From Virgibacillus_O sediminis (GTDB taxonomy: Bacteria; Bacillota; Bacilli; Bacillales; Amphibacillaceae): a stretch of 64,000 bases of DNA. Under the pieces are notes generated by a model. It had not been told where the DNA came from, did no database searches, and saw nothing but the letters and a program-made list of their open reading frames with translations. The DNA lies in contig NZ_JBHRRZ010000012.1 of NCBI RefSeq assembly GCF_042643265.1, forward strand, positions 62,001-126,000, in the 5' to 3' direction. Shown here in pieces: positions 36,889 to 45,010 of this stretch (position 1 is its first letter; each line of letters begins with the position of its first letter). Both the position numbers and the translations under genes were made by a program.

Positions 36889-37914
36889 TTACTTATCCAG
36901 AGAATCCAATACTTTTTCGTAGGTTTCCACTCCAACCGAGTCAATATTTTTTTCAATAACAGGCTGTACTTCTTCAAAGAAGTGATGTCTCTGTTCGGTT
37001 GTCAATTCGATCACTTCAGTACCTTCTTCCTTCATCTTTTCAATCGCTTCTTTCTCTTCTTCCTCCACATAGTTAATGGACCACTCCAGCATTTCCTGTG
37101 CAGCTTCTTCAACAGCTTCCTGTAAATCAACTGGAAGGCTATTATAGAAATCGCCATTCATTGTCAGAATGTAAGGGACATAACTATGTGCTGTTACTGT
37201 TATATGTTGGCCCAACTCGTGATATTGATAATCATGCATTAATGGCAACGTTGTCATTAAACCGTCAATCGTTCCTTGCTGTAGGGCTGAATAAACTTCC
37301 GCTTGAGTAATAGGTGATGGGTTCCCCCCTAATTCTTCTACTAAATCCATATACATGGAGGATTGTGGTGTTCTTAATGTTAATCCATTAAGATCATTTG
37401 GTTCTTCAATTGGATGGGAATTGTTAAGCATTCCATAGAAACCAATATCGTAAGTTCCAAATATTTTTGTATTTGTTTCTTCTTCAAACTCAGTAAAAAT
37501 GTCCTCAGCTACAGGGCTATCTACAAACTCATACAATTCATCACGATTCTCAAATAAAAAAGGTATATCAAAAATATTTAGTCCGTCTACGCTTGTTGCC
37601 TGGGCACCAACGAAGGAAGACATACCGAATATCTCAGCGTTTCCGTCAAATACTAGTTGTAAAGCTTCTTCATCCGAAGCCCCGAGAGTACCATTATAAT
37701 AATTTTCAACTTCAATTCGGCCTTCTGTCTTCTCCTCCACTAATTCTTCAAACTTTTTCATGGTAATCGCTACAAAATTATCTTCACTAACAATGATAGG
37801 ATTTCGGATGGTATATTCTGCATCTCCTGTAGCACTCGATTCCGTCTCCCCTTGACATGCGGCCAATAGCAAAATGATAAATATACTTAATATTGATAAC
37901 TTCTGCACCCTCAT
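36889..37914 (-). CDS. TRAP transporter substrate-binding lipoprotein (DctP type)
   Basis: 341 residues. The lipobox is LLLAACQG. Family features: FVAITMKKFEELVEEKTEGRIEVENYYNGTLG, DGLNIFDIPFLF, and the carboxylate-binding Arg in LNGLTLRTPQSSMY. The C-terminal part has AQEMLEWSINYVEEEEKEAIEKMKEEG. DctP proteins bind organic carboxylates through this Arg, so the imported compound of this island is probably an acid. It is transcribed after the CoA synthetase and kinase genes. Confidence 0.92.
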   Translation of the reverse strand: MRVQKLSILSIFIILLLAACQGETESSATGDAEYTIRNPIIVSEDNFVAITMKKFEELVEEKTEGRIEVENYYNGTLGASDEEALQLVFDGNAEIFGMSSFVGAQATSVDGLNIFDIPFLFENRDELYEFVDSPVAEDIFTEFEEETNTKIFGTYDIGFYGMLNNSHPIEEPNDLNGLTLRTPQSSMYMDLVEELGGNPSPITQAEVYSALQQGTIDGLMTTLPLMHDYQYHELGQHITVTAHSYVPYILTMNGDFYNSLPVDLQEAVEEAAQEMLEWSINYVEEEEKEAIEKMKEEGTEVIELTTEQRHHFFEEVQPVIEKNIDSVGVETYEKVLDSLDK

Positions 37915-37978
37915 TTATATCCCCCTTGTAAATAATCCTATTTATTCCTCATTTCAATTAGTTATTCACTTCCTCGTT

Positions 37979-39055
37979 TTAATGGTTATACTGTCTACTT
38001 TCTATAACCTCATAGGCCTGCTGTATTAAATGACGAGCACGCTGATGGAATTCCGCGAACCTCTCATCCTCTGTTTTTCCTATCTTCCAGCGATGATAGA
38101 TTTGCTGCAGTGCCACGCCTAGCTTGAAATAATTCAGCGCTACATAGAAGGTAATATTCCTTATGTCCTTCTTCGTTTTTTCAGCATATCGCTGAATAAA
38201 TTCCTCGCGGGATATAAAACCGTCCCGGGAAGCTGTGATGGAAGGCAGGCTGTCCTTAATGGAATCTGGATCATCTTTCTGTACCCAATAGACAAGTGCT
38301 CCGCCCAAATCAAACAACGGATCCCCAATGGTGGCCATCTCCCAGTCCAGAATGGCGTTAATCTCCGTCAAATCTTGACTAAGCAGCATATTGTTCAGTT
38401 TGTAATCATTGTGGATAACTCCGCTCCCAATTTCTTCTGGCACATGGTCTGAGAGCCACATGCTTACGTTGTCTACATAAGGAATGTCATCCGTTTTGAC
38501 CTTTTCATAACGCTTGATCCAACCTTGTACCTGACGATTGATAAAGCCTTTCGGATAGCCGAATGACGAGAGTCCCGCCTGCTCGTAATCGATCGTGTGC
38601 AGATCTGCCAACCGGTCCACTACAGCGTAGGATAATTTCTGCAGCCGCTCCGTTGTAACTTCCATGTCCGGCGGGAATTCTTCATCCAAGACGATTCCCT
38701 TTTTACGCTCCATCACATAGAAAGGAACGCCGATTATCTCTACATCCTCACACATGACATAGGGTTCCGGTCCGTATGGGAAAAACGGGTGCAGTCTCTG
38801 GAGAAAACCTGATTCCCTCTTCATATCATGCGCTTTAGGAGGCAATGGGCCATTTGGAGGTCGGCGCATCACTGCCTCCCACTCCCCGCAGCGGAGGAAA
38901 TAGGTCAAGTTGGACACACCGGTGGAGAATTGTTTTACTTCCAAAGGAAGATCAGGGAGTTTTCGGTAGGTTGCTTCGATATAGGACTTTACTGCTTCTC
39001 TGTCAAAATCTTCCCCAGTACGGACCTCGGACATTTCTGAACTTCCAGTACTCAT
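37979..39055 (-). CDS. APH/ACAD10-11-type phosphotransferase (putative hydroxyacyl-CoA kinase), copy 2
   Basis: 358 residues. FSTGVSNLTYFLRCGEWEAVMRRPPNGPLPPKAHDMKRE marks the subgroup; the catalytic loop is VIHNDYKLNNMLL and the metal motif DWEMATIGDPLFDLGGALVYW. Homologous to the copy at 32263 with the same length. It directly follows the acyl-CoA synthetase gene (15-base gap), as expected if it phosphorylates the hydroxyacyl-CoA that this synthetase makes. LvaA of Pseudomonas putida and human ACAD10/11 kinase domains do this on 4-hydroxyacyl-CoA. Substrate is inferred. Confidence 0.82.
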   Translation of the reverse strand: MSTGSSEMSEVRTGEDFDREAVKSYIEATYRKLPDLPLEVKQFSTGVSNLTYFLRCGEWEAVMRRPPNGPLPPKAHDMKRESGFLQRLHPFFPYGPEPYVMCEDVEIIGVPFYVMERKKGIVLDEEFPPDMEVTTERLQKLSYAVVDRLADLHTIDYEQAGLSSFGYPKGFINRQVQGWIKRYEKVKTDDIPYVDNVSMWLSDHVPEEIGSGVIHNDYKLNNMLLSQDLTEINAILDWEMATIGDPLFDLGGALVYWVQKDDPDSIKDSLPSITASRDGFISREEFIQRYAEKTKKDIRNITFYVALNYFKLGVALQQIYHRWKIGKTEDERFAEFHQRARHLIQQAYEVIESRQYNH

Positions 39056-39070
39056 GCAAAGTCACCCCCT

Positions 39071-40711
39071 TCATTTTCCACTATGATGTTCCATCGCCTT
39101 CCTTAAACGGTAGCGTTGTATTTTGCCGCTCTGTGTCTTCGGTAATTCCTTGATAAACTCCACTTCTCTTGGATACACATGTTTGGATAATTTTTCTTTC
39201 ACATGCAGACTCAATTCATTTTTCAACGCTTCTGAGGCTTTATCTTTAAATTCATCTCTTAGTACAACAAATGCCTTAACGATTTCCCCTTTTACCTGGT
39301 CCGGTTTGCCAATCACTGCCACCTCTTCTACCGCCGGATGTTCCACTAGACTGCTTTCCACCTCAAACGGGCCAATTCGGTAGCCGGCACTGGAAATAAT
39401 GTCATCTGACCGGCCTTGAAACCAGAAATATCCGTTCTCATCCTCTGATGCAAGGTCTCCGGACAGCATCCAGTCCCCTTTCATCTTCTCTTCCGTTTTT
39501 TTCGGGTTATTCCAGTACCCCAAGAAGAAGAACGGGAAGGCCTTTCGGTCAACGGCAATTTCGCCTGTTTCTCCTTGTTTTACCAAATTGCCCTCCGTAT
39601 CCAGCAGCCCCACACGGTAACCTGGAGAAGGAAATCCCATGGAACCCGGCTTCACTTCCATGTCGGTGGAATTATAATTATTGATGATCATGCCAGTCTC
39701 CGTTGCGCCGTAATGGTCATATATTTCCCTGCCGAAATTCTTCTTGAAAAACCTCACTACTTCTGCGTTCAAAGGCTCCCCCGCACTGCTGAATTTCCGT
39801 ACATTAATATCATAATTTTTCGCCACCTCCGGACCAGCGGCCATCATGGCGCGGTAGGCGGTCGGTGCGAAGGCGAAATTAGTAATCTGATAATCCTGCA
39901 GGAGCTGGTACGTCTTTTCCACTCTGAATTTCCCTTTATAGATCAGGACAGATGCCCCCATACTCAAAGGGGCAAAGGTGCATTGGATGAGTCCAAATGA
40001 CCAGCCGAGATCAGCTCCGCCAAAGAGCCGGTCGCTCTCCGTTGTCCCCATCGCGTACCGCTGATAGGGATATATACTTACTAGTATCTTATGCCCCCAG
40101 ACCGCTCCTTTCGGCAGACCAGTTGATCCGGAGGTATACTGGATGGCGGAAGGGTCCATCAGTTTCGTAGGTTCTGTCCTATGTTCTTTAGAGAAAGTGT
40201 CCAGAAATTCCCGGAAAGTCAAACCGCCGGGGAATACACCATCAATCAGGATAGTTTCTACAGAAGGTGAGTCACTATCTAATTTCTCTGCTTGTTCCTG
40301 ATTTGTCACCAGCACTTTACAGGCACTGTCCTGAAGCCGGTGGGATAATGCACCGAAATTGAATGCAGTAAACAGAGGGACATAGATGGCACCGATTTTC
40401 CAGGCTGCCAGCACCGTCAGCAAAAGCTCCATGTCCTTGCCAAGCAGTCCTGCCACTCGATCGCCTTTCTCCACTCCATATGAACGGAGGAGATTGGCCA
40501 TCTGATCTGACTTCTCTTTTAGTTTCCGGAACGTCCATGTCTCTTTTTTTCCAGTTTCATCCTCCCAGTAGACGGCAACGCGTTCCGGATCATCTGCCCA
40601 GCGGTCGCAGCACTCATGGGCCATATTGAATCTTTCTTCTGGATTCCAATCATATGTTTTTAACACTTCTTCCCAAGAAAAGTTCCTCACCAGATCCTGA
40701 TAATTTTGCAT
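39071..40711 (-). CDS. Acyl-CoA synthetase (AMP-forming)
   Basis: 546 residues. ATP-binding loop YTSGSTGLPKG (192-202), the ATP-binding YGATETG, the hinge region SGDLASEDENGYFWFQGRSDDIISSAGYRIGPFEVE and the catalytic lysine in PKTQSGKIQR are all present. It belongs to the acetyl/medium-chain synthetase branch (MACS-like). It converts a free acid to acyl-CoA via an acyl-adenylate. With the TRAP importer and kinase encoded downstream, it is the natural entry step for the imported or produced acid. LvaE of the levulinate pathway is a functional counterpart. Confidence 0.92.
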   Translation of the reverse strand: MQNYQDLVRNFSWEEVLKTYDWNPEERFNMAHECCDRWADDPERVAVYWEDETGKKETWTFRKLKEKSDQMANLLRSYGVEKGDRVAGLLGKDMELLLTVLAAWKIGAIYVPLFTAFNFGALSHRLQDSACKVLVTNQEQAEKLDSDSPSVETILIDGVFPGGLTFREFLDTFSKEHRTEPTKLMDPSAIQYTSGSTGLPKGAVWGHKILVSIYPYQRYAMGTTESDRLFGGADLGWSFGLIQCTFAPLSMGASVLIYKGKFRVEKTYQLLQDYQITNFAFAPTAYRAMMAAGPEVAKNYDINVRKFSSAGEPLNAEVVRFFKKNFGREIYDHYGATETGMIINNYNSTDMEVKPGSMGFPSPGYRVGLLDTEGNLVKQGETGEIAVDRKAFPFFFLGYWNNPKKTEEKMKGDWMLSGDLASEDENGYFWFQGRSDDIISSAGYRIGPFEVESSLVEHPAVEEVAVIGKPDQVKGEIVKAFVVLRDEFKDKASEALKNELSLHVKEKLSKHVYPREVEFIKELPKTQSGKIQRYRLRKAMEHHSGK

Positions 40712-40788
40712 CCAATGCCCCCTAATAGGATAGATTTTAGCTTATGTAGGAGAAGAAGCTGCGTTTCTTCTCCATTCTTTCATCCCGG

Positions 40789-41193
40789 TTATTCACCGAG
40801 AAAGACATCTCTTGTATGTTCGGTATCCAGGAATTCTTTTACTTTCTGGATCTTCCCGTTCTCCACCTCAAACAGGAAGTGATACAGGTTATTATAAATT
40901 TTGCCGTTGGTCATTTCGGCATAGGATTCCGTCTCCACTGCGACGCGGTTTCCCTCTGCCGTCCATGCCAGCGGTTTTAAGGAAATAGCTCCTTCCTTGG
41001 TCGCCGTGGCTAGTCCGGAGTTCATTTCCCTGAACTCTGCCATGGTCTTCTCCCCGGACACCCCTTCTATATTCCCCGCAACCCACCATGTTGCTGAATC
41101 AGACATATACGATAAGAATCGATCAATATTCCCTGTAGAGAAAACTTCCATGAATTCCTTGACCAATTGCTTATTTTTTTCTTCTTGGGTCAA
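40789..41193 (-). CDS. SnoaL/NTF2-like protein
   Basis: 134 residues from a TTG at 41193 with the ribosome site AAAGGAGGAAAATGAA; the ATG at 41217 lies before that site. The fold is that of nuclear-transport-factor-2-like proteins (NKQLVKEFMEVFSTGNIDRFLSYMSDSATWWVAG, then a curved sheet ending GKIQKVKEFLDTEHTRDVF). Members include ketosteroid isomerases, limonene-epoxide hydrolases and polyketide cyclases. The neighbours (LLM monooxygenase, CoA ligase) suggest a small-molecule enzyme, perhaps an epoxide hydrolase or isomerase. Its reaction is unknown. Confidence 0.82.
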   Translation of the reverse strand: MTQEEKNKQLVKEFMEVFSTGNIDRFLSYMSDSATWWVAGNIEGVSGEKTMAEFREMNSGLATATKEGAISLKPLAWTAEGNRVAVETESYAEMTNGKIYNNLYHFLFEVENGKIQKVKEFLDTEHTRDVFLGE

Positions 41194-41285
41194 TTCATTT
41201 TCCTCCTTTTGGAGCATAATAAATAATTGGAATATTCCTAAAAATAAAGACGCACCTATTTACTTGAGGCCGTGAGATTCCGGTC

Positions 41286-42353
41286 CTATATCTTTTGCTT
41301 GGCTGCTTTTTTCTTAAAATACGGGATGACATCTTTAGCCATTCTCTCCATGGACTCACGAACCAGTTTATCCGACATGCCGCCTATCCGGTGCCAACAG
41401 CTGAGCTGTTTCAGGCCAAATGCCTCCTGCATGCCTTCAATTTCCTCAATTAATGCCTGTGGTCCATCGACATGGATGGTGCCAGCCTCACGCAGTTGGT
41501 CAAAGGTAATGCTGGACATTCCCTTGGCAACATCTTCAAACGCTTCATAAGATTTAGCAGCTTTCTTGCCGTCTCCTCCTGGGACTAGACTTGTGACCAT
41601 ATCAAAGTACCAGTCAAAATATTCCTTGGTCCGTTCATAGGCCACTTCGGCATTATCCGCCACATGCATTTGCAGATTGATAGGAAAGTCGATATCCTCC
41701 GGTTTCATGCCTTTTTGAATCAATACTTCTCGGGCATCTTTCAATTGGCCCTTCAGCTCATCCAAAGTGGATAAGGTCGGTGTTGCTGTCAGATTCAGCC
41801 CCATATTGGCAACCAGATCAAATGTCTGAGGGCTGATCGATGCTACATAAATTGGCGGTGGGGACTGAAGCGGTCTAGGCCTGAGTGTAACATTTTCCAA
41901 TTGATAGAATTTGCCATCATATGAAAAATCCTCTTGGGTCCAGAGTCCGGTAATGATCTCCAATTCCTCTTTAAAACGGGCCCTTGTCTCTTCCATGCTC
42001 ACACCCAGCTGCTTGAATTCCGTCGGCTGATACCCTCGCCCTACTCCAAACTGCAGGCGCCCACCGCTGATGATGTCAGCCATCGCGTAATCTTCAGCAA
42101 TTCGAATCGGATTTCCGAGCGGCAATACGGAAATGAGGCTTCCTATTTTAATCTTTTTTGTCCGTTCGGCAATGGCTGCCATGGCGACTGCCGGGTTAGC
42201 CATCGATCCATAAGCGGTAGAGTGGTGTTCGGCAAGCCAGACCGCGTCAAAGCCCAATTCCTCTGCATACTCAATCTGTCCCAGCATTTCATCATAGGCA
42301 CGCTTAAAGTCTCCATCAGGGGATTCCAATACATAAAAAACTCCAAATTCCAT
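41286..42353 (-). CDS. Luciferase-like (LLM) flavin-dependent monooxygenase
   Basis: 355 residues. Bacterial-luciferase-type features: AEELGFDAVWLAEHHST, IGSLISVLPLGNPIRIAEDYAMADIISGGRLQFGVGRGYQP and LRPRPLQSPPPIYVAS. The family uses reduced FMN and O2 for hydroxylation, aldehyde oxidation or type II Baeyer-Villiger oxidation. A flavin reductase gene lies 136 bases upstream in the same operon and would supply FMNH2. With an esterase and hydroxyacyl kinases nearby, ring-opening of a cyclic ketone via a lactone is a plausible role, but not shown by sequence. Confidence 0.9.
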   Translation of the reverse strand: MEFGVFYVLESPDGDFKRAYDEMLGQIEYAEELGFDAVWLAEHHSTAYGSMANPAVAMAAIAERTKKIKIGSLISVLPLGNPIRIAEDYAMADIISGGRLQFGVGRGYQPTEFKQLGVSMEETRARFKEELEIITGLWTQEDFSYDGKFYQLENVTLRPRPLQSPPPIYVASISPQTFDLVANMGLNLTATPTLSTLDELKGQLKDAREVLIQKGMKPEDIDFPINLQMHVADNAEVAYERTKEYFDWYFDMVTSLVPGGDGKKAAKSYEAFEDVAKGMSSITFDQLREAGTIHVDGPQALIEEIEGMQEAFGLKQLSCWHRIGGMSDKLVRESMERMAKDVIPYFKKKAAKQKI

Positions 42354-42489
42354 AATTACACGCTCCTCATTTTTATTGGATTTTTTATATTTCAGTAACT
42401 GTTCAGGAAGTTATTCATGGTGGAGACCTTCGTAAATTCATGAATTAATCCCCATTCCTAATTTTTTGAGAGTACCGCGGGAGGGCTGT

Positions 42490-42981
42490 TTACACTTCCA
42501 AATACTTTCCTTTAAAGAAGATGAGAGGTTTTTTATCAGGTGCAGTACTGCCGGAGAGGACCTCCCCAACGACAATGGTATGGTCGCCGCCATCGAATAG
42601 ATTAGCCACCTTGCAATCCAGATATGCCAATGTATCCGGAAGAACGGGACTGCCTGAAGCATCCTCGTAATAACTCACCCCAGAAAATCGATCAATTCCG
42701 CTTGTCGCAAATTGCTTGGACAGAGCGATCTGGTCACTCGCTAGTATATTTACGACAAAGCCTTCAGTATTCATAAAATCTTGATAAGTACTAGATTTCT
42801 TGTCTATGCTAAAAAGCAGCAATTGTGGATCAAGTGACAATGAGCTGAAAGAATTTGCTGTAAACCCTATCGGATGCCCCTCTTTATTCTTGGTAGTTAT
42901 GATGGTAACACCCGTTGTGAAGTTTCCGACCGTATTGCGAAATGCCCGTGCATCCAATACTTCACTCTCCAGTTTACTCAT
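42490..42981 (-). CDS. Flavin reductase (HpaC-like), copy 1
   Basis: 163 residues from the ATG at 42981 after GAAGGGGATCCATAC. Flavin_Reduct motifs: DARAFRNTVGNFTTGVTIITT, GFTANSFSSLSLDPQLLLFSI and GDHTIVVGEVLSG. It reduces FMN or FAD with NAD(P)H and passes it to a two-component monooxygenase; the LLM enzyme encoded downstream is the obvious partner. A second copy is in the aromatic operon at 54802. Genes for a VOC protein and this reductase are 26 bases apart. Confidence 0.9.
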   Translation of the reverse strand: MSKLESEVLDARAFRNTVGNFTTGVTIITTKNKEGHPIGFTANSFSSLSLDPQLLLFSIDKKSSTYQDFMNTEGFVVNILASDQIALSKQFATSGIDRFSGVSYYEDASGSPVLPDTLAYLDCKVANLFDGGDHTIVVGEVLSGSTAPDKKPLIFFKGKYLEV

Positions 42982-43007
42982 GTATGGATCCCCTTCCTTC
43001 AAAAATA

Positions 43008-43370
43008 TTAACTCTTATCGATTGGCTGTTTCTCATACAGCTGAACCATATTATTGGATGGGTCATGAAAATAACAGGTATACCCGTGGCTCCCCATCTC
43101 GCGGACATCACTCACTTGAATACCATCTTGCTCCACTCGTTTTTTCATTGCTGCTATATTTTCCACTTCAAAGGTCACAACACCCCCGGCCTCCAATTTC
43201 TCCGGGACCTCTTCCGTGCCGCCAAGTGCAAATGTCACGTCACCAACCTTGAATTGCGCCCATTGATCTCGATCATTAAATTGAAGCTTCAACCCCATTA
43301 CTTCCTGATAGAAGTCAATCGCCTCTTTCATGTCATTCGTTCGGTAATATACGTTCTTAATTCTTTGCAA
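43008..43370 (-). CDS. VOC (glyoxalase/dioxygenase) superfamily protein
   Basis: 120 residues, one VOC unit: IKNVYYRTNDMKEAIDFYQEVMGLKL, FALGG and GYTCYFHDPSNNMVQLYE. Members are metal-dependent isomerases (methylmalonyl-CoA epimerase, glyoxalase I) or dioxygenases. Only some metal ligands are clear, so the reaction is not predictable. It is the first gene of the LLM-monooxygenase operon. Confidence 0.85.
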   Translation of the reverse strand: MQRIKNVYYRTNDMKEAIDFYQEVMGLKLQFNDRDQWAQFKVGDVTFALGGTEEVPEKLEAGGVVTFEVENIAAMKKRVEQDGIQVSDVREMGSHGYTCYFHDPSNNMVQLYEKQPIDKS

Positions 43371-43432
43371 TGGCTGGTCACCTCAGTTCGAAATAATGGC
43401 CAAATCATCATTTCTTATTTAAACAACAGCTA

Positions 43433-43448
43433 CTGACAGCGCTTACAA
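43433..43448 (-). promoter_or_regulatory. cre (CcpA) site in the leader of the LLM-monooxygenase operon
   Basis: On the minus strand TTGTAAGCGCTGTCAG matches WTGNAANCGNWWNCAW at 14 of 16. It lies about 75-90 bases downstream of the predicted start of transcription, a place where CcpA acts as a roadblock. Confidence 0.6.
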
Positions 43449-43527
43449 TTAACACCTAAGAAACCATGATATTAATTTTATTTTCCCTCCTTTACCTGCA
43501 CAGTTTGAACCCTTCAGCTTAAAAATT

Positions 43528-43556
43528 ATTATACCTATACAAAATTTGAATGTAAA
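43528..43556 (-). promoter_or_regulatory. SigmaA promoter of the VOC/flavin reductase/LLM operon
   Basis: On the minus strand TTTACA (43551-43556), 17 bases, TATAAT (43528-43533). Confidence 0.7.
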
Positions 43557-43630
43557 GTATTTTTTAGAATTTATTTATGATTCTAACAATTATGAACAGA
43601 ATTGGCTCTTTTATTCATTTTCTCCCAGGG

Positions 43631-44812
43631 TCACCATACGCTCTTTATTAAATTATTTATCTCCTTCTCCAATTCCTGGGTTTCCATGACAAATTCGTTT
43701 TCCTCCCCACGAATATCTGTCAATACGTTCGCCACTAACTGTGGAAGGGTCTCTGCATCTATATTAAAATCCCGTAAACGATGGGGAATTTCCAGCCGCT
43801 TGATCAGACCGCTTATAATCTCTGGTGCCTGCTCGGCAATTTCCCTCATGTCTTTTCCCGGCTCCGAGAACCCTAATACTTCAGAGATAGCCGCCTGTTG
43901 TTCTATGGTCCGGGGAAGCAGAAACTTCATCACTTTTGGGAGCATAATCGCAGACGTCATCCCATGCGGTATATTATATAATGCTCCTAATTGATGTCCA
44001 ATGCTGTGGGATAAACCGAGCTTAATATTGACGACCGAGAACAGGGAAAGCCATGCGCCTAACTGGCACTCCAGCCGGTACTCCATATTTTCAGGATGGT
44101 CATGGGAAAGAGGAAGATAATGATACAGTTTTTTTAAGGCCTGAAGGGCAAGTCCCGAATTTACTGGGTTGGGTGTTGGCGAATAAAGTGTTTCCACTGC
44201 ATGGTCCACCGCGCGGATGCCTGTGGACAGCCATAGCCAGTCAGGCGTCTGCTTTGTAAACACGGGATCAAGAAAAACTTGTTGTGGTGTCATATGGGGA
44301 TGGGAGAATTTATATTTTATCTGGTCTTTGCTGTTGGTGGCACCGGCTATACTTGTAAATTCAGCTGCAGATAGGGTTGTCGGAATCGCGAAATTGGGAA
44401 CATACCTCCCCATTTTCGGCCGTTCTGTACGTAGCATCTCTGAGAATGGATACAATTCCTGTTCGGAGTCAATGCCTTCCGCTAAAGCCAGTGACAGGAT
44501 TTTCCCTGCATCGATGGGACTGCCTCCCCCGCAGCTGATGATCACGTCTGGGCCAAAAGCGCGAATCTTTTGAATATCCCCCATCAATTGTTTCCCAGGT
44601 ACATGCTGTTTCACGCTCATTTCATAGGTGGTAATCCCTTCAGCATGCAAGGATTGAATCATTTTCTGATATTCATCCACTTTCAACAGGCTGTTCGTCG
44701 TAACAATCAGAGCCCTTTTTCCGTTCAGCTTCCTAATTTCGGTGATCAATTGATCATTGACTATGTCTGCTCCATAATGAACACTTTCTACTGGAAGAAA
44801 TTGATAAATCAT
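43631..44812 (-). CDS. Iron-containing (group III) alcohol dehydrogenase
   Basis: 393 residues; ATG after CGAGGGGTGGTAGAAGA. NAD-binding CGGGSPIDAGK, the metal-site segments AVDHAVETLYS and GLSHSIGHQLGALYNIPHGMTSAIMLP are present. It resembles both Fe-alcohol dehydrogenases and maleylacetate reductases; I cannot separate these by eye. In this island it could oxidise an alcohol to the ketone or aldehyde used by the monooxygenase. It is divergent from the esterase gene, with two back-to-back promoters and an operator between them. Confidence 0.88.
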   Translation of the reverse strand: MIYQFLPVESVHYGADIVNDQLITEIRKLNGKRALIVTTNSLLKVDEYQKMIQSLHAEGITTYEMSVKQHVPGKQLMGDIQKIRAFGPDVIISCGGGSPIDAGKILSLALAEGIDSEQELYPFSEMLRTERPKMGRYVPNFAIPTTLSAAEFTSIAGATNSKDQIKYKFSHPHMTPQQVFLDPVFTKQTPDWLWLSTGIRAVDHAVETLYSPTPNPVNSGLALQALKKLYHYLPLSHDHPENMEYRLECQLGAWLSLFSVVNIKLGLSHSIGHQLGALYNIPHGMTSAIMLPKVMKFLLPRTIEQQAAISEVLGFSEPGKDMREIAEQAPEIISGLIKRLEIPHRLRDFNIDAETLPQLVANVLTDIRGEENEFVMETQELEKEINNLIKSVW

Positions 44813-44864
44813 TCTTCTACCACCCCTCGTTTTTTGAGTACAGAAAAGTACATGGTGTTTTGAT

Positions 44865-44893
44865 ATTATATCAACGTTAAATTATTGAATCAA
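44865..44893 (-). promoter_or_regulatory. SigmaA promoter of the alcohol dehydrogenase gene
   Basis: On the minus strand TTGATT (44888-44893), 17 bases, TATAAT (44865-44870). The -35 region is part of the palindrome TATTGAaTCAATA. Confidence 0.75.
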
Positions 44894-44920
44894 TAGTTTA
44901 AAATTAAAATATTTGTTATT

Positions 44921-44952
44921 TTTCAAATAATTAGTTGCCAAATTATTTGAAA
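44921..44952. promoter_or_regulatory. Operator: 12-bp perfect inverted repeat in the divergent promoter region
   Basis: TTTCAAATAATT - 8 bases - AATTATTTGAAA. The arms flank the -35 element of the esterase promoter, so a bound dimeric repressor would block it. Confidence 0.7.
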
Positions 44953-44963
44953 GGTTGTATAAT
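44935..44963 (+). promoter_or_regulatory. SigmaA promoter of the esterase gene
   Basis: TTGCCA (44935-44940), 17 bases, TATAAT (44958-44963), 48 bases before the GTG start. Confidence 0.8.
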
Positions 44964-45010
44964 CATTTTCAGATAGTTGAAAACGCATTCAAAAAAAGGG
45001 GGAAATAATT

